DNA of 64,000 nucleotides, taken from Verrucomicrobiales bacterium (lineage in GTDB: Bacteria > Verrucomicrobiota > Verrucomicrobiia > Verrucomicrobiales > DEV007). Shown piece after piece: positions 18,335 to 27,607 of this stretch. Each line of letters starts with the position of its first letter. Position 1 is the first letter of the stretch. Location: positions 62,001 to 126,000 of the forward strand of contig PAAG01000045.1 of the NCBI GenBank assembly GCA_002698785.1, in the 5' to 3' direction. Made by a program: the position numbers and the translations under genes. The notes below the pieces were generated by a model, which was not told where the DNA came from, searched no databases, and saw only the letters and a list, made by a program, of their open reading frames with translations.

Positions 18335-20287
18335 TCACTCAGCCAAAGGAGCCGTCCGAACAAAAGGAGGAATGGGGCAACCCATCGCGTCTGCAATGGC
18401 ACGGATGAGCTCTGCTTCGCGGCTGGAGACTGCCTGATCGGCCATTACGCTGCGGCTGCAGGCTTCGAGAAGATGCTTCTTCAACGTGGGCGTGGCCTTG
18501 GAGAATTTTTCCAAGGCATCCTCTATGTAATTGAGGGAACATTCCTCGGGGGACTTGAAGGGGACTTTGAACGCATCTTTCCTCTGAAGATGCTCCTCCG
18601 CCCGGCGAAACGCTTCTCCCATACCTTTCTCGCCACCCATGGCGGCAAGTGTTGAAAGGAGAACCCCTGTTTCATTCTTCAGAGACTCGAAGGAACGGTA
18701 TTGAATCTTCGCAGGCTTACGGCGATGGAAATACGTGTCGAGGTGACGAGTCACGATTTGAATGAGAGAGAATTCAAACAGGTCCACCTGCCTGTCGCTC
18801 GCAATCAGCGAATTCACGATTTCCCGAAAACGTCCGTACTCATTTGGCGATAAGTGTCGAAGCGCTGGGATCGCTAAATCGATGAGGCCAAGTTTTACCG
18901 CGGAGTGAATCGTATGCACTTCTTGAAAAAGCTCGTAGGAATTTCGACTCGTTTCGGGATCTGTCAGGGATGCGAGGCGATCCAGCTCGGTGCTTCGCAA
19001 CTTTTCATCCTGGGCAAGCAGCAGGGCAAATACCATTGTCTGGGCACCCGATACGGAGTGACAGGCTTCTTTCCAGCGAGCTGGAATGGCATTCATGATG
19101 TTCTGCCCGAGTTCGACCTGCTCAATGTGCACGGACCGCATGCTCTCGAAGGCTTCTTCGTCGGTCAGGGAAACAGATTCGTTCTCATTCGGCAGCGCCG
19201 GTGGTCCGCCAGAAAATCCTGACACTGCCTCCGACCTTGGCGTGTCGGTTCTTTCCGTAATGGGAGGCAGGGAGACGGCGCCCATTTCGCCGTTCCAGTG
19301 GGGTAATAGTCTCTTAATGCGAGTGGTGAGTGGCGGGTGCGTCGCAAAGAGATTTGAGGAAATGGCGCTCCCAAAGAAGAGGTGGCTCGCATCTTTTGCC
19401 ATTGGGCTGGAGATTTGCGCGTGTTCTTTCAGCCCTCCAATTTTCATCAACGCTCCGGCAATGCCGTCGGGATTTCGTGTAAACTGAACGGCCGAAGCAT
19501 CAGCGAGATACTCCCGCTGCCTCGAAACGGAAGCTTTGATGAGGTTCGCGAAAAAGCTCCCGATATACCCGATCGCAAGTAGACCAACCCCGGCGAGCAA
19601 AATCACGAGTGCCGCGCTGGCTCCTTCCTTTCGGTTCGAACTCACGCCGCCGCGAAACGCGCCACGCACGATCAGTTCACCTATCAGGGCAAGGAAGAGA
19701 ATCCCGAACAGCAGGCCCATCAGTCTCATGTTGAGCCGCATGTCACCATTCAAGATGTGGGAAAATTCGTGGGCAATCACGCCCTGAAGCTCATCGCGAG
19801 TCAAAAGAGTCATGCATCCTCGTGTCACCCCTATGACGGCGTCGCTCGTCGTCTTTCCGGCAGCAAAGGCATTGATTGAATTCTCCGAGTCCATCACATA
19901 GACGGTCGGAACCGGCACTCCCGAAGCGATGGCCATCTCTTCAACAATATTGAGGAGACGTCGCTCGTGATAGTCCGTCGTATTGACATCGATTTCTCTT
20001 CCGCCCAGTTCGCGAGCGACTACCTGCCCTCCGCCCGAGAGCTGCATCGTCTTGAATGTGGAAGCGAGGAAAACAACGACTGCGGTCGAGATGCCCACGA
20101 TGGCAAGTGTGTCAGGCTGCCACAGGTCGATGCCGGGAGATTGAGCGCCTTTCCCATCGACGAAGAAGAGGATGGCAACGGTGAGGGAATAGATCGCCAG
20201 GACAATCCCAATCAGGGCCAGCACGAAGTAAAACACGAGCAGGTGGCTCTTCTTTCGTGCCTTTTCCTGATGGTCGAAAAAGTCCAT
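18335..20287 (-). CDS. M48-family membrane metalloprotease (HtpX-like) with long C-terminal extension
   Basis: 650 residues. Two N-terminal transmembrane segments (~15-45 and 62-80), then the zinc motif HEFSH (~residue 171), two more hydrophobic segments (~187-207 and 225-250) and the third-ligand element SRQREYLADASAVQ (~260). The core resembles HtpX, which degrades damaged membrane proteins, but about 300 extra residues follow, rich in charged helices and without recognised motif. The upstream gene is LemA (58 bp away); LemA with an M48 protease is a recurrent pair of unclear joint function. Confidence 0.92.
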   Translation of the reverse strand: MDFFDHQEKARKKSHLLVFYFVLALIGIVLAIYSLTVAILFFVDGKGAQSPGIDLWQPDTLAIVGISTAVVVFLASTFKTMQLSGGGQVVARELGGREIDVNTTDYHERRLLNIVEEMAIASGVPVPTVYVMDSENSINAFAAGKTTSDAVIGVTRGCMTLLTRDELQGVIAHEFSHILNGDMRLNMRLMGLLFGILFLALIGELIVRGAFRGGVSSNRKEGASAALVILLAGVGLLAIGYIGSFFANLIKASVSRQREYLADASAVQFTRNPDGIAGALMKIGGLKEHAQISSPMAKDASHLFFGSAISSNLFATHPPLTTRIKRLLPHWNGEMGAVSLPPITERTDTPRSEAVSGFSGGPPALPNENESVSLTDEEAFESMRSVHIEQVELGQNIMNAIPARWKEACHSVSGAQTMVFALLLAQDEKLRSTELDRLASLTDPETSRNSYELFQEVHTIHSAVKLGLIDLAIPALRHLSPNEYGRFREIVNSLIASDRQVDLFEFSLIQIVTRHLDTYFHRRKPAKIQYRSFESLKNETGVLLSTLAAMGGEKGMGEAFRRAEEHLQRKDAFKVPFKSPEECSLNYIEDALEKFSKATPTLKKHLLEACSRSVMADQAVSSREAELIRAIADAMGCPIPPFVRTAPLAE

Positions 20288-20345
20288 GGCGAGTCAGAGA
20301 GGAACTCGGAGCGAGCTCCTGCGAAATCGGAAATCGAATACCAGA

Positions 20346-20936
20346 TTAAAATTCCACTCTAACGGAATCACGCTCGGATTCGTCAGAGACTTCGAACATT
20401 GTTGCCGGAACGAAGTTGAACATGTTCGCGATGATGTTCGAGGGGAACATCTCGAGCTTGTTATTAAAGTGCATCACCGCGTCGTTGTAGGACTGACGGG
20501 AAAAGGCGACCTTTGATTCTGTCGAGGTGAGTTCCTCCTGAAGCTGGAGCATGTTCTGATTGCTTCGCAGTTCTGGATAGCTCTCAGAGAGAGCAAAGAG
20601 GCGGCCAAGTGTTCCACCAAGTCCAGCTTCGGCATTTGCCAACTGAGTCATGGATGCACCGTCTCCCGGGTTGGCGTGCTCGCGAGCCTGAGTTGCTGCG
20701 TTGCGTGCTTGAATGACAGCCTCCAGCGTCTCGCGCTCGTGCTGCATGAAGGCTTTCGCAGTTTCGACGAGGTTGGGAATCAGTTCGTGCCTCCGCTTCA
20801 ACTGAACGTCGATCTGGGCAAAGGCATTTTTATAACGGTTCCGCAGTTTCACCAATCCGTTGTAAACCCCGATCACGAAGATCACGGGAACGGCAATGAC
20901 TGCGACGACGATGAGTATGATAACGAGGGCGCTCAT
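20346..20936 (-). CDS. lemA: LemA family protein
   Basis: 196 residues starting MSALVIILIVVAVIAVPVI, a single N-terminal membrane anchor, followed by a helical domain with the family signature NRYKNAFAQIDVQLKRRHEL and IPNLVETAKAFMQHE; the C-terminal half contains YPELRSNQNMLQLQEEL. Start at 20936 is preferred over a 12-codon upstream extension because the helix then begins at residue 3. LemA proteins are membrane-anchored helical bundles of unresolved function, repeatedly found before M48 proteases as here. Confidence 0.95.
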   Translation of the reverse strand: MSALVIILIVVAVIAVPVIFVIGVYNGLVKLRNRYKNAFAQIDVQLKRRHELIPNLVETAKAFMQHERETLEAVIQARNAATQAREHANPGDGASMTQLANAEAGLGGTLGRLFALSESYPELRSNQNMLQLQEELTSTESKVAFSRQSYNDAVMHFNNKLEMFPSNIIANMFNFVPATMFEVSDESERDSVRVEF

Positions 20937-21061
20937 GATTGTAATGATATGACGACGACTACACTCCGCCAATTCAAGGAATTGTTCGATTACAAAAGAG
21001 TCGGGATTTTCGATTTGAACAGATTGGAATGGAATTGGGTCGAAATTTTTACGAACAAGGC

Positions 21062-21091
21062 TTGTTTTTATTAATAAATATTAGATATTAT
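21062..21091 (+). promoter_or_regulatory. Candidate promoter in an AT-rich island
   Basis: TTGTTT (21062-21067) and TATTAT (21086-21091) are spaced 18 bp within the most AT-rich stretch of the window (about 21055-21115), 49 bp before the ATG of the ExbB-like gene. The island also separates the divergent lemA gene. Recognition by housekeeping sigma factor is inference. Confidence 0.35.
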
Positions 21092-21139
21092 AAAATATTG
21101 AGTAATTCTCGAGTGGTTTTTGAGGGAAGTTTTTAGATT

Positions 21140-22051
21140 ATGATGGCCTTGTTTCTCCCTGTGAGCCCTGTCTGGGCGAGCATTCGCAGTATGTTGGATC
21201 TATCCGTTTTTCCGGGGAAGATCATCGTCTGGATGCTTTTCATGCTCTCGATCGTGAGCTGGGTGATGATTCTCAGCAAGGCTGTGTTCCTTCTCCGAAA
21301 TCGGAAAGTGGACCGACAGTTCACAGATCGTCTGAGACAATCGAAAACAACTCTCGAAGTATTTGAAGAAGGTTGGAAGAATGAGTTCTCTCTAAAACTG
21401 CTGATCTATCTCGCTGGAGCTCGCGAAGCGGCCTATCAGCTATTGGGCTCCAGAGAACCGAAAGGGGACTTGAGCCTACGTCTTCGCCAGGCTGGGAAGT
21501 TGAGCGATCGCCAACTGGATTTCCTGCGAATGGCATTTGGCGATGGCTTTCGACGAGCCTCATTCCAGCTCGACCGAGGTGTTGACGGCCTTCGTCTGAC
21601 TGCTGCATTTGCCTTTCTCTTGGGAGCCTTCGGCTTTTTCTGGACACTTATGGAGGGTTTCGACCAGACGCTGGCGTATCCCGAAATGGCACCTGTAGTA
21701 GGGGCTGCGCTTGGATTTCCTATTCTTGCTATCATTGTCGCAATGCCGCCTGTCCTTGGCCAGATCGCTTTCAAGATCATCCTCAAGAAACGTCGCCGAC
21801 TGTTGCAAAGGTTCAGTGAAGATATTTCGCGGTTGTTTGAACGGAGTTTCGCGAAACCGGAACCCAGCAAAGAAGAGACAAAGCCTCATCAGGAATCGGC
21901 GGAGGTCGAAGGTGGGCCGGGTGAAGAATCGGAAGATTCGAAAGAGAGCCGTAAATATCACTCCATTCGAAAACAACTTCTACGGTCAGATGACTCTCAA
22001 CAGGAACTTCAGGTGAACCCTATTGCACGTCAGGCAGCTCTCCATCAGTGA
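21140..22051 (+). CDS. MotA/TolQ/ExbB-like proton channel protein
   Basis: 303 residues with the three-helix layout of ExbB/TolQ: helix 1 (~25-50), a cytoplasmic stretch with LAGAREAAYQLL, and two closely spaced helices (~150-170 and ~185-212, GAALGFPILAIIVAMPPV). The C-terminal ~65 residues are charged and low in complexity. ExbB/TolQ proteins turn proton flow into force on TonB or TolA; here the next gene (27 bp on) is a single-anchor TonB-like protein, but no ExbD/TolR is adjacent. Two ATGs in tandem at 21140 and 21143 are equally possible starts. Confidence 0.75.
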   Translation: MMALFLPVSPVWASIRSMLDLSVFPGKIIVWMLFMLSIVSWVMILSKAVFLLRNRKVDRQFTDRLRQSKTTLEVFEEGWKNEFSLKLLIYLAGAREAAYQLLGSREPKGDLSLRLRQAGKLSDRQLDFLRMAFGDGFRRASFQLDRGVDGLRLTAAFAFLLGAFGFFWTLMEGFDQTLAYPEMAPVVGAALGFPILAIIVAMPPVLGQIAFKIILKKRRRLLQRFSEDISRLFERSFAKPEPSKEETKPHQESAEVEGGPGEESEDSKESRKYHSIRKQLLRSDDSQQELQVNPIARQAALHQ

Positions 22052-22078
22052 TGCCTAATTAAGAAAAGGAATCTTGTC

Positions 22079-22540
22079 ATGAAACTATCTTTTGAAACGG
22101 TTGTCCTCGTCTTTGTCGTGACCTTGATTCACATCGGTGCGATTGCGCTGATGTCGCCCGTGCAGGACTTTGAATGGGAGAAGAAGGGCGAAGAAAATGT
22201 CTCGGTAGTGGATCAAGTGATCGAAGATGCGATCAGCTCTTCTGAGAACTCCGTTGCTGACCCAGTTGAGCATCTACCAGCCGATCTCGAGGAAACAGTG
22301 GAAGAGCCGAAGATCACCGGAGACAGGATTGAGAAAGAGGAGCCTGAACCGGTAGCGCTGGTTAACTCAGATGAATTTCGCGACCGGGTTTTACAGCCTG
22401 AGCTAGTAGAGGCTGGGCGGGATGCAGTCGCCTCCAATTCTGATAAGCGGGACAAGCCAGTGGATACGGACTCGCAGGATAATACTCAGGCCTCGAACTT
22501 CAGGGAGGTTCGGCAGATCACCCCCATTCCGAGGTCATGA
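22079..22540 (+). CDS. TonB/TolA-like single-anchor acidic protein without recognisable C-terminal domain
   Basis: 153 residues: a 20-residue N-terminal membrane helix (LSFETVVLVFVVTLIHIGAI) followed by a Glu/Asp/Val-Pro-rich stretch (EEPKITGDRIEKEEPEPV) and a short tail ending TPIPRS. The layout is that of the N-terminal half of TonB or TolA, but the globular C-terminal domain that would touch outer-membrane receptors is not there. Good ribosome-binding site (AAGGA) before the ATG. It directly follows the ExbB-like gene, which supports an energy-transducer role. A hairpin follows the stop codon, so the pair is likely a two-gene operon. Confidence 0.7.
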   Translation: MKLSFETVVLVFVVTLIHIGAIALMSPVQDFEWEKKGEENVSVVDQVIEDAISSSENSVADPVEHLPADLEETVEEPKITGDRIEKEEPEPVALVNSDEFRDRVLQPELVEAGRDAVASNSDKRDKPVDTDSQDNTQASNFREVRQITPIPRS

Positions 22541-22543
22541 AAT

Positions 22544-22569
22544 AATTCTCCCTCTGCTTTCGGAGAATT
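22544..22569 (+). terminator. Rho-independent terminator candidate
   Basis: AATTCTCC and GGAGAATT form a perfect 8-bp stem with a 10-nt loop and are followed by TTTGTTATTT. It sits 4 bp after the stop codon of the TonB-like gene and 62 bp before pgsA. Confidence 0.55.
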
Positions 22570-22631
22570 TGTTATTTGCATTTCTTTGCCGTCTCGGGAC
22601 GGTCGGGGTATGGTCGGTAACCTCCTCCGAT

Positions 22632-23216
22632 ATGAACGTCCCTAACCAGCTAACCGTAGCACGGCTCTTTCTGTCGTTTGTGTTTGTAGCGCTCCTCTCG
22701 CTGAATGAGATCGCTCATTTCCGTACGGCTGCCCTCATCGTTTTCGTGCTCGCAGCGATCACGGATTTTCTTGATGGCTACCTCGCTCGGAAGCATTCTC
22801 TTGTGACCAATTTTGGCAAGCTTATGGATCCGCTTGCGGATAAAATCCTCATGTGCGCCGGATTTGTTCTACTTACAAGATTAGAATTGATCCCTGCGTG
22901 GATTGTGATCGCGATTCTTTCTCGAGAGTTTCTGGTGACCGGATTGCGCCTGCTGGCCTCAGCCGAAGGTGTAGTCCTTGCGGCGGAAAATCTCGGAAAA
23001 TACAAGACCGTTTCGCAGATAGTAACAGTGATCTACTTCCTCGTCTTTCTGGCTTCGAGTGAGCCTGCCTTTGCGTGGATGAAGGGCCTGTTCGAAAACA
23101 AGGTGTTAGGGGTGGGCATCCTCGGAGCAATCCTCATCTGGTTGAGCCTGGGATTGACTTTGCTTTCCGGATTCAACTACGTCTGGAAAAATCGTAGGCT
23201 GCTGACCGACTTTTAG
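22632..23216 (+). CDS. pgsA: CDP-diacylglycerol--glycerol-3-phosphate 3-phosphatidyltransferase
   Basis: 194 residues, multi-pass membrane enzyme that makes phosphatidylglycerol-phosphate. The CDP-alcohol phosphotransferase signature D-x2-D-G-x2-A-R-x8-G-x3-D-x3-D is complete (DFLDGYLARKHSL ... GKLMDPLADK, residues ~40-66), and MNVPNQLTVAR at the start is typical of PgsA, fixing the ATG at 22632. A strong bidirectional terminator follows. Confidence 0.93.
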   Translation: MNVPNQLTVARLFLSFVFVALLSLNEIAHFRTAALIVFVLAAITDFLDGYLARKHSLVTNFGKLMDPLADKILMCAGFVLLTRLELIPAWIVIAILSREFLVTGLRLLASAEGVVLAAENLGKYKTVSQIVTVIYFLVFLASSEPAFAWMKGLFENKVLGVGILGAILIWLSLGLTLLSGFNYVWKNRRLLTDF

Positions 23217-23237
23217 CTTGGCTTGCCAGGAATGAAA

Positions 23238-23261
23238 AAGGCCGGAGTTTCCTCCGGCCTT
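23238..23261. terminator. Bidirectional intrinsic terminator between pgsA and clpC
   Basis: AAGGCCGGAG - TTTC - CTCCGGCCTT, a perfect 10-bp GC-rich stem flanked by AAAA on the left and TTTCTGTT on the right. It therefore can stop transcription from pgsA (+) and from the clpC operon (-). Confidence 0.85.
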
Positions 23262-23301
23262 TCTGTTAAAGTTTCGTTTCGAGTCAGGATGATGACTAGA
23301 A

Positions 23302-25824
23302 TCAACCTTCCGCAGAGCTTACCTGCTCGACCGGGTCGTCCTTGTCGCCATCGTCGATATCCTCTGTCTTGAAGTTGAGGTATTTCTCGCCCTTCTTGTA
23401 GGATACTTTCACCAATTGTCCGCCGGTGATATCTCCACGCAGGAGATGCTCGGCCAGGGGATCTTCGATGTGACGTTCAACGGTACGTCTCATTGGACGT
23501 GCTCCGTAGTTCGGATCGTAACCTTCCTCGATGAGGAACTCCTTGGCTTTCTTGTCGAGCTTGAGGAAGATCTCCTTCTCGGCAAGACGCTTGAGAACGT
23601 TGTCGATTTCGAGGTCGACGATCTTGATAAGGTCTTCTCTGTCCAGAACGTGGAAGACGATCTTCTCGTCGAGGCGGTTGAGAAATTCAGGTTTGAATGC
23701 CTCCTTAGCCCTTTCGAGAATCTTGTCTCTCATGTTGTCGTAGTCGCCATCGGCACCGCTACCCATGGCACCGAATCCTACAGTTACCTGGCGTTTGATG
23801 ACGTCCGCTCCAACATTCGAAGTAAGGATGATGATCGTATTCCGGAAATCGATCTTCCGGCCCAAGCTGTCCGTGATCATGCCTTCTTCAAGGATCTGAA
23901 GAAGAAGGTTCATTACATCGGGATGCGCTTTCTCGACTTCATCGAAAAGAACAACAGAGTAAGGACGTCTACGGACGGCTTCTGAAAGCTGTCCGCCTTC
24001 TTCATATCCGACATACCCAGGAGGCGAACCGATCAGGCGGCTGCTGGTAAACTTCTCCATGTATTCGGACATGTCGATTTGGATGAGGGCATCCGCATCG
24101 CCGAACATGAATTCGGCAAGGTTGCGAGCGAGGTAAGTCTTACCAACACCAGTGGGTCCAAGGAAAATAAAGGAGCCGATTGGGCGACGCGGATCTTTCA
24201 GGTCGGCACGGCTACGGCGAAGTGCTTTCGAAATGGCTGTGACAGCTTCGTCCTGACCGATGACCCGGCCCTTGAGCTCGTCCTCCATCTTGAGAAGCTT
24301 CTCGGTCTCTTTTTCCTCCATGCGCTGGAGTGGAACACCTGTCCATTTGGAAACGACGGTCATGATATCGTCGTCCTCGACGACCACGACTTTCTCTTCG
24401 TTGCTGGAGCGCCATTCTTCGAGGATGTCTTCCATTTCCTGGCGCTTGTTCTTCTCCTTGTCGCGGAGTGCTGCAGCGTTCTCGAAATCCTGGTCCTTAA
24501 TGGCAGCCTCTTTCTCTGCCACAATCTCTTCAATCTCATTCTCGAGATCCTTGATCTGTGGCGGGCGAGTCATTGAGGCAATGCGAGAGCGAGCGCCTGC
24601 TTCGTCAAGGATATCGATGGCCTTGTCAGGGAGGAATCGTCCTGTCAGGTAGCGCGCAGAAAGCCTAACACAAGCCTCGATGGCCGATTCTGTGTATTCT
24701 GCCTTGTGGTGGGATTCGTACTTCGAGCGAAGCCCCTGAAGAATCAGGATCGCATCGTCGATGCTGGGCTCTTCCACTTTTACTTGCTGGAAGCGTCGTT
24801 CGAGAGCGGCGTCTTTCTCAATGAACTTCCGGTATTCGTTCATCGTGGTTGCACCGATGCACTGAAGCTCCCCGCGACTGAGCGCCGGTTTGATGATGTT
24901 AGAGGCGTCCATGGCACCTTCCGCCGATCCGGCTCCCACGATGGTGTGAAGCTCGTCGATGAAAAGGATCACATTCTTGGAACGCTTAATCTCGTCCATG
25001 ACCGCCTTAATGCGTTCTTCGAACTGGCCGCGGTATTTTGTTCCGGCAACCATCAGAGCGAGGTCGAGTGTGATCACGCGCTTCTCGCGAAGAAGCTCCG
25101 GCACGTTTCCGGAAGAAATTTCCTGAGCCAAACCTTCGGCAATCGCTGTTTTACCGACACCTGCTTCACCGATCAAGACCGGGTTATTCTTGGTGCGTCG
25201 GCAGAGGATCTGGATCACTCGTTCGATCTCGCTGCTTCGCCCAATCACAGGATCAAGCTCCGCATTCTGAGCGAGTTCTGTAAGATCACGACCGAAAGCC
25301 TTCAGGGCAGGAGTCTTGCCTTCTTTGCTGCGGCCTGCGCCCATTTCTTCAAAGTCGCCGTCCTCGTCTTCGAGGTTGTTACCAGCGAAGTTCGGATCAA
25401 GCTCACGAAGGATCTCGTTTCTTGTTCTCTCGATATCGACGTCGAGGTTCTTCAGGACTCGAGCGGCGACCCCATCGCCCTCGCGAAGGAGACCGAGGAG
25501 GATGTGTTCCGTTCCTACGTAGCTGTGATTGAGATTCTTTGCCTCTTTCCCTGCGAGGGCCAGCACCTTCTTCACTCGAGGTGTGTAGGGAATGTTGCCG
25601 ACCATTTTCGTCTCGGGACCATTTCCGACCTGTTTTTCGACCTCCAGGCGGACTGTTTCCAGGTCCAGATTCATTTTCTGGAGAACATTGACAGCAACTC
25701 CCTGTCCCAGCTTGATCAAGCCAAGTAGCAAGTGCTCCGTTCCTACATAATTATGGTTAAAGCGGTCGGCTTCTTTCCGTGCGAGAGCCAGGACCTGTTG
25801 TGCTCTGGGGGTGAAATTATTCAT
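23302..25824 (-). CDS. clpC: ATP-dependent Clp protease ATPase subunit ClpC
   Basis: 840 residues. Two N-terminal Clp repeats, each with a YVGTEH segment (Glu ~30 and the matching Glu of the second repeat, the positions that bind phospho-arginine in Bacillus subtilis ClpC). AAA1 follows with GEAGVGKTA (~215) and FIDELHTI, a UVR-containing middle domain (~415-450), AAA2 with GPTGVGKTY (~556) and FDEVEKAHP, and the ClpP-docking VGFG (~681). It unfolds tagged proteins for ClpP. The gene overlaps the end of mcsB by 8 bp, so ClpC and its tagging kinase are translationally linked. Confidence 0.97.
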   Translation of the reverse strand: MNNFTPRAQQVLALARKEADRFNHNYVGTEHLLLGLIKLGQGVAVNVLQKMNLDLETVRLEVEKQVGNGPETKMVGNIPYTPRVKKVLALAGKEAKNLNHSYVGTEHILLGLLREGDGVAARVLKNLDVDIERTRNEILRELDPNFAGNNLEDEDGDFEEMGAGRSKEGKTPALKAFGRDLTELAQNAELDPVIGRSSEIERVIQILCRRTKNNPVLIGEAGVGKTAIAEGLAQEISSGNVPELLREKRVITLDLALMVAGTKYRGQFEERIKAVMDEIKRSKNVILFIDELHTIVGAGSAEGAMDASNIIKPALSRGELQCIGATTMNEYRKFIEKDAALERRFQQVKVEEPSIDDAILILQGLRSKYESHHKAEYTESAIEACVRLSARYLTGRFLPDKAIDILDEAGARSRIASMTRPPQIKDLENEIEEIVAEKEAAIKDQDFENAAALRDKEKNKRQEMEDILEEWRSSNEEKVVVVEDDDIMTVVSKWTGVPLQRMEEKETEKLLKMEDELKGRVIGQDEAVTAISKALRRSRADLKDPRRPIGSFIFLGPTGVGKTYLARNLAEFMFGDADALIQIDMSEYMEKFTSSRLIGSPPGYVGYEEGGQLSEAVRRRPYSVVLFDEVEKAHPDVMNLLLQILEEGMITDSLGRKIDFRNTIIILTSNVGADVIKRQVTVGFGAMGSGADGDYDNMRDKILERAKEAFKPEFLNRLDEKIVFHVLDREDLIKIVDLEIDNVLKRLAEKEIFLKLDKKAKEFLIEEGYDPNYGARPMRRTVERHIEDPLAEHLLRGDITGGQLVKVSYKKGEKYLNFKTEDIDDGDKDDPVEQVSSAEG

Positions 25825-26923
25825 CTTGGTCGTCGTCCCTTTCTGTCAGTATACTGCTAAAATCTGGAGGCGTCAGCCCATTTAAACTGTTCCTTATGAT
25901 ATCGGCACGCAAAATGTCGCGCTCTTCCGGGGTTAATTTTCTTTTTGCGGAAATCTGCAGGTGAGCCGGCTGGATCTCGGTGAGAAGAACGTTGATCGTT
26001 TCGCGTTCTTCTTCCGGCACGAACCCTAGGTCGCATCCCAACCGGATCATCGAGAGATGATTCAGCGCTTCTTTAGACGTAATAATGTGCGCGTACTTTA
26101 GAACCGCGTATGCGCGACCGATTTGATCCTGCATCGTGGTTGGACGATCCTCGAGGATCTTCATTCGAGCGTTCTTCTCGTTTTCGATCAGTTGCTCAAT
26201 CACGCGGCAGAGATGCTCAATGATCTCCTCCTCAGTGGAGCCGAGTGTGTTCTGGTTTGAGATCTGAAACAGGTTTGCAAGCGCCTCAGTCCCTTCTCCG
26301 TAGAGGCCGCGAACAGCCAGTCCTATTTTGTTTGCCCCCTGAATCGTCTGATTGATCTGCTCGCTCAGAACCAGCCCCGGCAGATGGAGCATCGCGGATG
26401 CTCGCATTCCAGTGCCGAGGTTCGTCGGGCAGGCGGTCAAATATCCGTATTGGTGATCGAATGCGTAGGGGAGCTCTCCCTCCAGCTCGGTGTCGATCTG
26501 GTCGAGCATCCGAAAAGCGGAGGAAAGCTGTAGGCCAGGGCGAATGGCCTGCATCCGGAGGTGATCTTCCTCATTCACCATGACGCTTATGGTCTGCATG
26601 CGATTCATCACAGTGCTGCAACCAGGCCCTTTGGCGGCATGCTCTCGACTGATCAGGTGACGCTCTACCAGTACCTGCTTCTCAATGGCGGAGAGTTTCG
26701 TCATCTCCTCAGAAAAGGAATCCTTCATCTCGGTCAATTCCTCAAGATGAGGGCGAATCTCATCCATGACCATGATCCGGCCCTCTTTTCTTGCCCATCC
26801 TGGGAAAGCATGACCAACGAGATTTCGAGCGAGCCGGATGCGGCTCGTGATCACAATATCGCTCTCCGGACCTGGGGTCCGCATCCATTCAGCAGGATTC
26901 TTCAGTAGGGTAGAGAAGCGCAT
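25817..26923 (-). CDS. mcsB: Protein-arginine kinase McsB
   Basis: 368 residues, the guanido-kinase family length for bacterial McsB. Seen: SRIRLARN near residue 30, NEEDHLRMQ, the catalytic-cysteine segment CPTNLGTGMRAS, and the phospho-arginine sensing element RDILRA (RDxxRA, ~335-340), which is specific to McsB rather than creatine/arginine kinases. It phosphorylates arginines of damaged proteins to mark them for ClpCP. Arranged mcsA - mcsB - clpC, with 60 bp after mcsA and an 8-bp overlap into clpC. No ctsR regulator gene is found beside it. Confidence 0.96.
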   Translation of the reverse strand: MRFSTLLKNPAEWMRTPGPESDIVITSRIRLARNLVGHAFPGWARKEGRIMVMDEIRPHLEELTEMKDSFSEEMTKLSAIEKQVLVERHLISREHAAKGPGCSTVMNRMQTISVMVNEEDHLRMQAIRPGLQLSSAFRMLDQIDTELEGELPYAFDHQYGYLTACPTNLGTGMRASAMLHLPGLVLSEQINQTIQGANKIGLAVRGLYGEGTEALANLFQISNQNTLGSTEEEIIEHLCRVIEQLIENEKNARMKILEDRPTTMQDQIGRAYAVLKYAHIITSKEALNHLSMIRLGCDLGFVPEEERETINVLLTEIQPAHLQISAKRKLTPEERDILRADIIRNSLNGLTPPDFSSILTERDDDQDE

Positions 26924-26983
26924 TGCTACAAGGGACGTTCGATAGTTTCAGAAGCACTGAGGATGCCAGTCGACATCATAAGA

Positions 26984-27532
26984 TTACGAATCTCCTAGTT
27001 GAGATTCCAATTGAGAGATTTCGTCGCGGATACGTGCCGCTTCTTCGTAATCCTCATCTTCCACCGACTTAGACAGCGATTCTTTCAACTCGCTCAATTT
27101 GTCGAGAGGACTTTTCTCCATTTCTGCCGAGGGAGTTTCGACTGGTTCGGCTTCGGGGAGGTTGGGGAAGCTCGCGGGCACCTTCCCTTTATGCTGCGTG
27201 TGTTTGTGCATGGCCTCAAGGAGGCTGTCGAGGCCGTCGTCGAATACGTAGTAGCAATTCGCGCAGCCGAATCGACCGGTTTTCTTGAAATCGGTCTGAG
27301 TAAAACCACATGAGTCACATGTTAGCTCGTCGGTATCGCTGCTGGCGGGTTTTTCCGGTTCTGATTCTTTTCCCATTCCAGCAAGCATATTGGCCAGTTC
27401 GTATCCCGTTGGGTCGGTAACTCCTTTCTCGTCGGCGCAGGATTTGCAGAGATTAACTTTCTGCAGTTTTCCCTCCACCATCTGGCTGAAGAAGATTGTT
27501 GCTTTCTCGGTCTGGCAGACGTCGCAATTCAT
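26984..27532 (-). CDS. mcsA: McsA-like zinc-finger and UVR-domain activator of McsB
   Basis: 182 residues from the ATG at 27532 (MNCDVCQ...); McsA of other bacteria starts in the same way, so a 16-residue upstream extension is rejected. Two CxxC pairs at the N-terminus (CDVC, CKSC), two more in the middle (CDSC, CANC), then a Pro/Glu-rich linker and a C-terminal UVR motif (EDEDYEEAARIRDEI). McsA proteins bind zinc, activate McsB and are redox sensors. The gene heads the mcsA-mcsB-clpC operon. Confidence 0.92.
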   Translation of the reverse strand: MNCDVCQTEKATIFFSQMVEGKLQKVNLCKSCADEKGVTDPTGYELANMLAGMGKESEPEKPASSDTDELTCDSCGFTQTDFKKTGRFGCANCYYVFDDGLDSLLEAMHKHTQHKGKVPASFPNLPEAEPVETPSAEMEKSPLDKLSELKESLSKSVEDEDYEEAARIRDEISQLESQLGDS

Positions 27533-27607
27533 GAATTCACTTAGAGGCTCGGCCCCTGGAATCGGGAACGAAGCCTCCACTGGAAGACTTTACGTCACGA
27601 ACCGCAC

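Noticed and set aside
24706-25728. Long open frame antisense to clpC
   Set aside because: Mirror of a conserved coding frame; amino-acid pattern is not protein-like.
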